Assembly (NCBI GenBank): GCA_038229415.1
Contig: JBBROM010000014.1
Span: forward strand, 1 to 64,000
From: JANXUR01 sp038229415
GTDB taxonomy: Bacteria > Acidobacteriota > Terriglobia > Terriglobales > Acidobacteriaceae
DNA length: 64,000 nucleotides
Direction of reading: 5' to 3'
Numbering within the stretch: position 1 is the first letter of the stretch; each line of letters opens with the position of its first letter. A program made the translations under genes and the position numbers. The notes beneath the pieces were generated by a model. That model saw only the letters and a list, made by a program, of their open reading frames with translations. It was not told the origin of the DNA and made no database searches. Shown piece by piece: positions 17,180-24,602 of the stretch.

Positions 17180-17656
17180 ATGCGGCATCGTTTGGCAACC
17201 AAGAGACTGGGACGCAACACCGAGCACCGTCGCGCACTGCTGCGCAACCTGGTGACCTCGCTGATCATGGAAGAGCGCATCCACACCACGCCCACCAAGG
17301 CGAAGGCGATGCGCCCGCACGTGGAGAAGATGATCACGCTGGGCAAGCGCGGCGACTTTAACGCCCGCCGGCTTGCAGCAGCATATTTGATGACGCCGGA
17401 GTCGGTGACCCGCCTGTTCAACACAGTGGCACCGCGTTTTGGCGACCGCAATGGCGGCTATCTGCGCATCGTTCGCACCGGCTTCCGCAAGGGCGACGGG
17501 GCGGAGACTGCGTTCATCGAACTGCTAGGCAGTGAGAAGTTTGTGGAAGCTAAGCAAGCCAAGAGCGCCGAAGATCGCGCCAAGAAGACGGAAGAGATTC
17601 GCAAAGCCATGGAAGAGCAGGGCAGCGCAGCGGACGAAAGCAAGGACGCGAAGTAG
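17180..17656 (+). CDS. rplQ: 50S ribosomal protein L17
   Basis: L17 lies near the tunnel exit of the 50S subunit. The start MRHRLATKRLGRNTEHRRAL and the LVTSLIMEERIHTTPTKAKAMRPHVEKMITLGK helix region are characteristic, followed by the domain ending YLRIVRTGFRKGDGAETAFIEL. At 158 residues it carries an acidic/basic helical tail of some 35 residues beyond the fold. It is the last gene of the block and is closed by a strong terminator. Confidence 0.98.
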   Translation: MRHRLATKRLGRNTEHRRALLRNLVTSLIMEERIHTTPTKAKAMRPHVEKMITLGKRGDFNARRLAAAYLMTPESVTRLFNTVAPRFGDRNGGYLRIVRTGFRKGDGAETAFIELLGSEKFVEAKQAKSAEDRAKKTEEIRKAMEEQGSAADESKDAK

Positions 17657-17680
17657 GCGTTCCGCAGAGTCTCAGATCTC

Positions 17681-17712
17681 AAAAGGACGCATCCCTCGGG
17701 ATGCGTCCTTTT
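17681..17712 (+). terminator. Rho-independent terminator of the ribosomal protein block
   Basis: AAAAGGACGCATCC and its complement GGATGCGTCCTTTT pair around a CTCG loop, and the T tract is built into the 3' arm. It sits 25 nt after rplQ. The A run on the 5' side means that it could also terminate leftward transcription from the convergent gene at 17745. Confidence 0.9.
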
Positions 17713-17744
17713 GCTGTTGCAAGTAAATCAGCGCGGCCTGCCGC

Positions 17745-18953
17745 CTACTGCGTCAGTTCGTACACCGTGCCGCCATCCGCTGGCCCGCCCAGGTATGTCG
17801 TCCCATAAAGATTGCCCGCAGAGTCGCGCAGCACGCCGCTCATCGGCGTGTCGCCATCTTTCGCGCCGCCCGCGAAGTTGTGCAGAACCGTCACCGCGCC
17901 ATGGATATCAATTTTGTAGGCCGTTCCGCGTCCTAACACCCCGCCTTGTTGCGTCGTGCCATAAATGACTCCGGCAGCATCACGCACCAGCGAACCGTTG
18001 GGCCTTTTCCCTTCCGTCGCGCCGACGAAAACGTGCAGCCCCGACAGAACTCCCGTAGGGCCAATCGTGAAAATCGTATCTCGGGAGCTGCCCGGCCCAC
18101 TTTGCGCTGCGCCATACAGTTTGCCGGTAGCATCGAGCGCTAGACTCTGGGGCAGGCAGCCATCTTTCGCGCCGAAGCGGTGTACGATGGTTTCCTTTCC
18201 CGTCGCGTCTATCTTAAAAACGTTGCCGCAACTCGCTTGGTTGTTTCCCGTAGTCGTGGACGAACCAAACAAATTTCCTCCCGAGTCGCGCACCAGCCCG
18301 CCGTTCGGATTGGTAGCGTCAATGGCAGTTGCACCGAAGCTATACAGAATACTGAAGCTGTTCGTGGCGTCAATCTTATAGACCGTGCCCGCGCCGAACG
18401 CCCCGCCCGCAGCAGTGGCTCCGTAAAAGTTCCCCGCTGAATCCCTCACCAGCCCACCAAACGCACCACAACCGTCTGTAGTGCCACCCAGAAATTGGTG
18501 CAGCACGGTTAGCGTGAGTGCCGCATCAATCTTGAAGACATTGCCGCACATCCCTTCCTGTACCCCCGACGAAGCGCCGTAAAGATTCCCCACCGAGTCA
18601 GCAATCAGCCCAGCATAAGGATCGTCGCCATCGCTGCCGCCCGCGAAAGAGTGCAGCAGGCTTTCCGTGCCCGTCGTGGTAAGCGAAAACGCCGCTCCCA
18701 AGTTGAAGAACTGCCCGCCGCTTACCGTAGTGCCGAAGAGCCTGCCCGAACCCGAACGATAGAGTCCGGCCGAAGGCTGAGTGCCATCCGAAGGCGGTCC
18801 CTGAAAGCTGTGCAGGAGTTTAAACGTCGCTTGTGCGGAGGCGATGGGCGCAGCCGCGCCGACCGCGAGAGCCAGGATCACAATAATCCCCAAACGGAGC
18901 CGTAGGTATTGACGGCTGAGCGGAGCCATCTGGCTAACGAATAAGTGTTTCAT
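17745..18953 (-). CDS. Secreted GloVer tandem-repeat protein
   Basis: The 402-residue product has a signal peptide (LRLRLGIIVILALAVGAAAP ending in SAQA) and then about eight repeats of roughly 40-45 residues of the pattern LHSFGG..DG..P..GLVRDSAGNLYGTT..GG...G.VFKIDATG. This matches the GloVer (Gloeobacter/Verrucomicrobia) tandem repeat, which probably builds a beta-propeller; its role in any organism is unclear to me. I chose ATG at 18953 because the signal peptide follows directly; the frame is open much further upstream through the neighbouring MFS gene, but that is a shadow. It is convergent with rplQ and divergent from the MFS gene. Confidence 0.85.
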   Translation of the reverse strand: MKHLFVSQMAPLSRQYLRLRLGIIVILALAVGAAAPIASAQATFKLLHSFQGPPSDGTQPSAGLYRSGSGRLFGTTVSGGQFFNLGAAFSLTTTGTESLLHSFAGGSDGDDPYAGLIADSVGNLYGASSGVQEGMCGNVFKIDAALTLTVLHQFLGGTTDGCGAFGGLVRDSAGNFYGATAAGGAFGAGTVYKIDATNSFSILYSFGATAIDATNPNGGLVRDSGGNLFGSSTTTGNNQASCGNVFKIDATGKETIVHRFGAKDGCLPQSLALDATGKLYGAAQSGPGSSRDTIFTIGPTGVLSGLHVFVGATEGKRPNGSLVRDAAGVIYGTTQQGGVLGRGTAYKIDIHGAVTVLHNFAGGAKDGDTPMSGVLRDSAGNLYGTTYLGGPADGGTVYELTQ

Positions 18954-19037
18954 GCCGCAAAAATAGCACGCGTCTGGCGTGCGGGCAACAAAATTGTGAG
19001 ACCGCTGTACCTTCGACCCCGTGATACAAACGTAGTC

Positions 19038-20318
19038 ATGCCATTGCAGCCGCCCCAAGCCGCACCTACTTCCTCCCCCGCCTCTTCCCGCAACGTTTGG
19101 GCCTTCAGCCTCACCAGCCTGTTCAACGACACTGCCAGCGAGATGGGCTACTGGGTGCTGCCGGCGTTCCTGCGTTCGCTTGGCATTGACGCGGCGCAAC
19201 TCGGCATCATCGAGGGCATCGCCGAAGGTGTGGTGTCGGTGGCCAAGCTGTACTCGGGCCACTTGGCCGATAAGCTCACCCGGCGCAAGCCGCTCGTAGT
19301 GGCGGGATATGCCGTAGCGGGCGCGGTCAAGCCATTGCTCGCGTTTGCCGGGTCGTGGTGGCAGGTGCTGGGCATCCGCTTTTCGGATCGGCTTGCAAAG
19401 GGCATGCGCGGCGCGCCTCGCGATGTGATGCTCGCCGAATCCGTGCCCAAGGAAAAGCTGGGTGCGGCGTTTGGACAGTTGCAGGCAATGGACACGGCCG
19501 GAGCGATCATCGGACCGCTCATCGCGTTGTGGATCGTGGCGCACTATGGGCTGCGCAATGTATTTCTGTTTGCTGCGATTCCGGGCGTGCTTGCTGTAAC
19601 CACCGCCTTGATTGGGATCCGGGAAACTCGTGGCCGCACCAAGCCGATCGAAGATGCGAATCAGCCTAGCCCAGTAGTTCTGGCTGCTTCACCTGCTGTG
19701 GCTGCGAAGCAGTCCGTGCACTTTCCGTTCAGTTTCTATTACGTGCTGGCGGCAGTAACAATTTTTTCCCTCGGCTGCTCCAGCGATATGTTTCTGGTTT
19801 TGCGAGCACAGGAAACTGGAATTGCGTCGAGCTCCGCGCCCTTACTAGGCCTGACGTTCAATGTGACTTACACACTATTCTCTTGGCCAGCCGGTAAGTT
19901 GAGTGATCGCTTCAGTAGGCGGCACTTAGTGGCGATGGGATATATCGTGTACGCGGCGGTGTATGCGGTGTTTGCGATGGCACCGTCGCAAGGCGCGATC
20001 TGGGGTGCGCTAGCCTTTTACGGACTCTTTTACGCGCTGAGTACGCCTGTGATGAAAGCGCTGATCGTGGAGACAGTACCCGCTTACGCGCGCGGGCGCG
20101 CGATTGGATTATTTTACTTTGTAAGTAGTGTAAGTATTCTGCTGGCGTCCGTAGTAACTGGCCAATTGTGGAAGATATATGGTGCGCCTCTGCCGCTGGG
20201 CATTGCGGCTGGTTTGGCGCTGTTCGCAGCGGTGATGTTGCTAGTGGGGCCGAGTGCTAAGTGGAGCGCTGTTGCGGCGCTTCCGAAGACTGGTGAAGAG
20301 GATGAGCTGGACAAGTAG
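19038..20318 (+). CDS. MFS transporter
   Basis: A 426-residue inner-membrane protein with about twelve predicted membrane segments and MFS signatures: SLTSLFNDTASEMGYWVLPAF in the first helix region, the cytoplasmic loop GHLADKLTRRKPLV between helices 2 and 3, and its counterpart GKLSDRFSRRHLVAMGY in the second half. Substrate unknown; the DTASEMGYW motif is shared by a branch of uncharacterised, drug-efflux-like MFS proteins. ATG 19038 starts just before the first segment; an earlier in-frame codon at 18945 would overlap the divergent gene. Its 3' end overlaps the convergent VanZ-like gene by 78 nt. Confidence 0.88.
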   Translation: MPLQPPQAAPTSSPASSRNVWAFSLTSLFNDTASEMGYWVLPAFLRSLGIDAAQLGIIEGIAEGVVSVAKLYSGHLADKLTRRKPLVVAGYAVAGAVKPLLAFAGSWWQVLGIRFSDRLAKGMRGAPRDVMLAESVPKEKLGAAFGQLQAMDTAGAIIGPLIALWIVAHYGLRNVFLFAAIPGVLAVTTALIGIRETRGRTKPIEDANQPSPVVLAASPAVAAKQSVHFPFSFYYVLAAVTIFSLGCSSDMFLVLRAQETGIASSSAPLLGLTFNVTYTLFSWPAGKLSDRFSRRHLVAMGYIVYAAVYAVFAMAPSQGAIWGALAFYGLFYALSTPVMKALIVETVPAYARGRAIGLFYFVSSVSILLASVVTGQLWKIYGAPLPLGIAAGLALFAAVMLLVGPSAKWSAVAALPKTGEEDELDK

Positions 20319-20741
20319 TCCCGCCGTCGTGTCGAGTACGACGTCGGAGAATAGTCCGGTGCGGCCGGGTGTGAAGTATTGATGCAGTTCGTCCATGCTG
20401 GCGACTGTAGCCGTCATTATCAGTGCGAGGGCTGACCAGTGTAACGCCCAGGCGCGAACATCGGGTAGCGTCGCGCGCCAAGCGCGGAAGCATAGCCAGC
20501 TAAGAATGCCGTAGCCGACGACGTGGCCAGTCTTGCGCAGTATGTGGTGAATCTCCATCATCTGATCGAGAGGCATGTGGGGCGAAAGCCAGCGTAGCAG
20601 GCTGGCAGTGTTGCTGGAGCCCAGTAGCCCGGTGGATTCGACGGCGATGACGCCCATCCACGCGATAGCCGGCCACCAAGCGCGGAAAAGCTCACGACGC
20701 ACCGGATGGCTTGCCTTCTCTGACTGCTCGTCTACTGGCAC
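20241..20741 (-). CDS. VanZ-like family membrane protein
   Basis: The 166-residue protein has four likely membrane segments and the VanZ-family pattern: WMGVIAVESTGLLGS in the first helix, HHILRKTGHVVGYGILSWLC, and SMDELHQYFTPGRTGLFSDVVLDTTAGLL at the end. VanZ confers low teicoplanin resistance in one plasmid; the wider family has no settled function. The start is GTG at 20741, 3 nt after the guaB stop, so it is probably co-transcribed with guaB. The last 78 nt overlap the convergent MFS gene. Confidence 0.85.
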   Translation of the reverse strand: MPVDEQSEKASHPVRRELFRAWWPAIAWMGVIAVESTGLLGSSNTASLLRWLSPHMPLDQMMEIHHILRKTGHVVGYGILSWLCFRAWRATLPDVRAWALHWSALALIMTATVASMDELHQYFTPGRTGLFSDVVLDTTAGLLVQLILFTSLRKRRNSAPLSTRPH

Positions 20742-20744
20742 GCG

Positions 20745-22253
20745 TTACTCGACCCGGTAGTTCGGCGCTTCCTGCGTGACGATCACGTCGTGGACGTGGC
20801 TTTCGCGCAGGCCAGCGGCGCTGATGCGGATGAAGCGAGCCTTCTCGCGCAGTTCGTCAATGGTCTCGCAGCCGCAGTATCCCATGCCCGAGCGCACGCC
20901 GCCCACCATCTGCTGCACGATCATCGAAACCGGTCCGCGATAGGGCACGCGGCCTTCGACGCCTTCTGGTACAAGTTTGACCAGACGGTTCATGTCAGCG
21001 TCGCCGCGCGGTTTACCGGAAACAGTTTCATTTTCCACGGTCTGGAAGTAGCGTTCGCTGGAGCCTTCGGCCATGGCGCCTAGCGAACCCATGCCGCGAT
21101 AGGACTTGAAAGTACGGCCTTGATAGAGAATGGTTTCGCCGGGGCTTTCGTCGGTGCCCGCAAAGAGCGATCCGATCATCACCGCCGAAGCACCCGCCGC
21201 AAGTGCTTTGGTGATGTCGCCCGAGAACTTGATGCCGCCATCGGCGATCACAGGCACGTCGGTGCCGCGAGTGGCGCGATAGGCTTCGGCGATCGCAGTA
21301 ATTTGTGGCACGCCTGCACCGGTGACGATGCGCGTCGTGCAGATGGAGCCGGGGCCGAAGCCCACTTTAATCGCATCGGCGCCAGCCGAGATCAGTTCCA
21401 TCGCAGCTTCGTAGGTTCCGACGTTACCAGCGATGAGGTCAACTTCCGGCAACGCAGCCTTGATCCGCTTGATCGCCTCAATCACACGGGTGGAGTGGCC
21501 GTGGGCACTGTCAATGGCTAGCACGTCGGCCTTGGCCTTCACCATTTCTTGCGCGCGTTCCAGAAAGTCGCCGGTCGCGCCGATGGCGGCTGCGACACGC
21601 AAACGTCCATGCTGATCTTTCGCGGCATTGGGATAGCGCAGCTTCTTCTGAATATCTTTGACGGTGATTAGGCCCTTGAGTTCGTACTTGTCATCCACCA
21701 CCAGAAGTTTTTCCACGCGATGGTCATGCAGAATGCGTTCGGCATCTTCCAAGGTCGTACCCACCGGAACCGTAATCAGGTTGGTCTTGGTCATCACGTC
21801 GCTGATGGGAATGTCGGTGCGGGTTTCAAAGCGGAGATCGCGGTTGGTAAGGATGCCGACCAGCTTTTTATTCTTGCTGATCACGGGCACGCCCGAAATC
21901 TTGTAGCGCCGCATCACTTCCAGCGCATCCGCCACCTTATCTTCGGGATACATCGTCACCGGATCCACGATCATGCCGCTTTCCGATCGTTTTACCTTGT
22001 CCACTTCGTTGAGCTGTTGTTCGATGGTGAGGTTGCGATGAATAATGCCGAGTCCGCCCTGCTGCGCCAGGCCGATAGCCATACGGGACTCCGTCACAGT
22101 GTCCATGGCGGCGCTGACCAGCGGGATATTCAGAATGATGTTGCGCGAAAGGCGCGTCTGGGTATTTACTTCAGCAGGAATCACGTCAGAACGGTTGGGC
22201 AACAGCAGGACATCATCAAAAGTAAGAGCTTCCGGAACCGGAAAATGTATCAT
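20745..22253 (-). CDS. guaB: Inosine-5'-monophosphate dehydrogenase
   Basis: IMPDH oxidises IMP to XMP, the committed step of GMP synthesis. The 502-residue protein begins with LTFDDVLLLPNRSDVIP, carries two CBS domains at about residues 95-215 (MRRYKISGVPVISKNKKLVG and VEKLLVVDDKYELKGLITV), and has the loop GVGPGSICTTRIV-type sequence GFGPGSICTTRIVTGAGVPQ with the catalytic Cys near residue 310, followed by the flap RYFQ and the GKPRG region. Length and motifs are normal. A sigma70-like promoter lies just upstream, and the VanZ-like gene follows after 3 nt. Confidence 0.98.
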   Translation of the reverse strand: MIHFPVPEALTFDDVLLLPNRSDVIPAEVNTQTRLSRNIILNIPLVSAAMDTVTESRMAIGLAQQGGLGIIHRNLTIEQQLNEVDKVKRSESGMIVDPVTMYPEDKVADALEVMRRYKISGVPVISKNKKLVGILTNRDLRFETRTDIPISDVMTKTNLITVPVGTTLEDAERILHDHRVEKLLVVDDKYELKGLITVKDIQKKLRYPNAAKDQHGRLRVAAAIGATGDFLERAQEMVKAKADVLAIDSAHGHSTRVIEAIKRIKAALPEVDLIAGNVGTYEAAMELISAGADAIKVGFGPGSICTTRIVTGAGVPQITAIAEAYRATRGTDVPVIADGGIKFSGDITKALAAGASAVMIGSLFAGTDESPGETILYQGRTFKSYRGMGSLGAMAEGSSERYFQTVENETVSGKPRGDADMNRLVKLVPEGVEGRVPYRGPVSMIVQQMVGGVRSGMGYCGCETIDELREKARFIRISAAGLRESHVHDVIVTQEAPNYRVE

Positions 22254-22280
22254 GGCACACTCGATAGAGGGAATCTCTTT

Positions 22281-22309
22281 ATTCTAGAGAGGTGGGCATG
22301 GTAGGGCAA
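22281..22309 (-). promoter_or_regulatory. Candidate sigma70 promoter of guaB
   Basis: On the minus strand TTGCCC (22309-22304) and TAGAAT (22286-22281) are separated by 17 nt, and the -10 lies about 28 nt before the guaB ATG. Four and five of six positions match consensus. Confidence 0.55.
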
Positions 22310-22437
22310 ATGCGAGAACCCGCCACGCCGAAGGTTGCAGTTGGCATCAGGCGGTCGTTTGCATGGTGCAGAGTTACTGGAAACGCCATATTATAGCCAA
22401 ATTGAAACGTTTCAGCAGGTTCCTGGAGGGGATGCTC

Positions 22438-24579
22438 GTGTCCAGCCATAAATCGCTCGTCGAGCGAGGATTCTCGGTGGTTATTTTCTCGGTTTTGCTC
22501 GCGTGTGCGACTGACGCGAACGCCCAGCGAGCCACGATTGACATCACATCCAGCCACGTTCTGAACCGCTTCAGCCCGCTGCACGCCCTGGGGGCGGGGG
22601 TGGATCGCGATCCGCTCGGCTCGACCGCCACGCTATATGACGCCAGCACTGTGAGCCAGATGCAGACCAGCGGCTATGGCGCGGTGAGCTATCGGCTGAA
22701 CACCGAACTGAGCGTGCAGGCTTGGCATTGGAATCCGGTAGGCACGTGGAGCGATCCGGCGGGTCAGGGCTACTTTGTCGGCAGTTCCAACCCGGCAGGG
22801 ACGATACAGCGTTCTTTCGGTTTCGACCTGACGCATCGCGGCGGCGGATTTCAGCTTACGGGCGGGGGCTATTCCCGGCTCGACGACGGAGATACCTCCA
22901 GCTATTGGAAGAGCAATCCATATCTAGACCAGACCTATACCGGGGAAAGCAACGCGCAGCATCCGCAATGGGCGCTGATTGACCTGAGTGCGCAGAAGGC
23001 CGTGAACGGCGTCAAGATCGTCTGGGGCGACCCCTATGCCACGTCGTATCAAGTGCAGTATTGGACCGGCACCGACGCCATCTACAACCAAGGGAATGGG
23101 GATTGGAAGACGTTTTCGGCGGGCACGATTACGAACGGCAAGGGTGGCACGGTGACGCTGAAGCTGTCGTCGGCCACGGTGACCGCTGAGTTTTTCCGTG
23201 TACTGCTGACTGCGGCTTCCGCGACCTGCGACTCGCACGGTGGCAACGACCTGCGCAACTGCCTGGGATTTTCCATCAAGGAACTTTATCTGGGCAAGCT
23301 GAATGGCAATGTGCTGACCGACTATATAGTTCACTCCAAGACCGATACGCAGACTGCGGTGTATGTTTCCTCGAATGACCCCTGGCACCAGCGTGGCGAT
23401 GCAGCCACGCAGGATGGCGAACAGCCGGGGTTTGACCTCATCTACAACTCCGGCGTAACCCGCGGCTTGCCGATGACGGTGCCCGTAGCCATGCTGTATG
23501 ACACGCCAGACAACGCGAAAAATGAGATCGCCTATCTTGAGTCCAAAGGCTTTCCGATCAATTATGTGGAGATGGGCGAGGAGCCAGACGGGCAGTTCAT
23601 GCTTCCTGAGGATTACGCCGCGCTTTATTTGCAGTGGGCGACTGCGATTCATAGCGTGGACCCGAGCGTGAAGTTGGCCGGGCCTGTTTTTACTGGAGAA
23701 AATAGTGACATCAAGGCGTGGCCCGACGCCAGCGGTAACACCTCGTGGTTTACGCGGTTTCTAAACTACTTGAATAATCATGGGCGCATGAGTGATTTGA
23801 GCGTAATGACGTACGAGCATTATCCCTATGACCCCTGCGGTATTCCGTGGAGCAATCTGCTGGAAGAGCCTCGCTTTGTGCAGAATACTGTGCAGACGTG
23901 GAAGGATGATGGATTGCCCGCGTCTGTCCCGCAGGAAATCACGGAATACAACCTTGCCTTTGACCAATCGGTGCGCTATATGCAGCCGTTCGCGGCGCTG
24001 TGGCACGCGGATTTTGTGGGGTCTTTTCTGGCCAACGGCGGGCAGGCGGCGTACTTCTACCAGTACGAGCCGATTCCGATGTACGACGGATGTGGTGGCT
24101 GGGGCACGTTCAGCATGTTCGTCACCGACAATATCTACAACATCAAACAGCAGGACGCTGAGTTCTTCTCGTCACAGATATTGACCCAGCAGTGGGCGCA
24201 GCCGGTGGATGCGATGCACTCGGTGTTTCCCGCCAGCACCGACATTAGTGACGTTAACGGAAACGCGCTGGTGACTGCGTATGCCCTGCAGCGGCCGGAC
24301 GGCGAGTGGGCGGTATTGCTGGTGAACAAAGACCAGTTCACGCCCCACAACATCACCGTGACCTTTAACGACGCGGCGGGCAACAGCAACAAGTATTTTG
24401 CGGGCAGCGTCACGCAGGTCAGTTTCGGCAGCGACAACTACGTCTGGCATCCAGCAGGATTCAACGGCTACGCCTCCCCGGACGGCCCGGCGGTGACTTC
24501 CACCGATGCAGGCGGTTCAGGAACGATCTATACCCTGCCGCAAGCATCGGTGACGGTGCTGCGCGGGGTGATTCAATAA
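22438..24579 (+). CDS. Secreted glycoside hydrolase-like protein with discoidin domain
   Basis: The 713-residue product has a signal peptide (GFSVVIFSVLLACATDANAQ, cleavage after Ala). Residues of about 140-285 resemble an F5/8 type C (discoidin) carbohydrate-binding domain inserted in a larger protein: WALIDLSAQKAVNGVKIVWG and later FFRVLLTA. The rest looks like a clan GH-A (beta/alpha)8 barrel followed by a C-terminal beta-sandwich. Candidate catalytic acids are E381/E382 in VEMGEEPDGQ and E500 or E503 in EITEYN. I cannot name the GH family; GH39/GH79-like is possible. GTG 22438 is chosen because GGAGGGG lies 6-8 nt upstream; ATG 22432 would be too close to that site. Confidence 0.75.
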   Translation: MSSHKSLVERGFSVVIFSVLLACATDANAQRATIDITSSHVLNRFSPLHALGAGVDRDPLGSTATLYDASTVSQMQTSGYGAVSYRLNTELSVQAWHWNPVGTWSDPAGQGYFVGSSNPAGTIQRSFGFDLTHRGGGFQLTGGGYSRLDDGDTSSYWKSNPYLDQTYTGESNAQHPQWALIDLSAQKAVNGVKIVWGDPYATSYQVQYWTGTDAIYNQGNGDWKTFSAGTITNGKGGTVTLKLSSATVTAEFFRVLLTAASATCDSHGGNDLRNCLGFSIKELYLGKLNGNVLTDYIVHSKTDTQTAVYVSSNDPWHQRGDAATQDGEQPGFDLIYNSGVTRGLPMTVPVAMLYDTPDNAKNEIAYLESKGFPINYVEMGEEPDGQFMLPEDYAALYLQWATAIHSVDPSVKLAGPVFTGENSDIKAWPDASGNTSWFTRFLNYLNNHGRMSDLSVMTYEHYPYDPCGIPWSNLLEEPRFVQNTVQTWKDDGLPASVPQEITEYNLAFDQSVRYMQPFAALWHADFVGSFLANGGQAAYFYQYEPIPMYDGCGGWGTFSMFVTDNIYNIKQQDAEFFSSQILTQQWAQPVDAMHSVFPASTDISDVNGNALVTAYALQRPDGEWAVLLVNKDQFTPHNITVTFNDAAGNSNKYFAGSVTQVSFGSDNYVWHPAGFNGYASPDGPAVTSTDAGGSGTIYTLPQASVTVLRGVIQ

Positions 24580-24602
24580 GCCTTAGCGCCCTTATTGGCC
24601 CG

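Noticed and set aside
16040..17320. 426-codon open frame on the minus strand across rpoA
   Set aside because: It lies wholly antisense to rpoA and rplQ, and its sequence is His/Arg/Leu-rich with no family likeness, as expected from reversed GC-rich codons.
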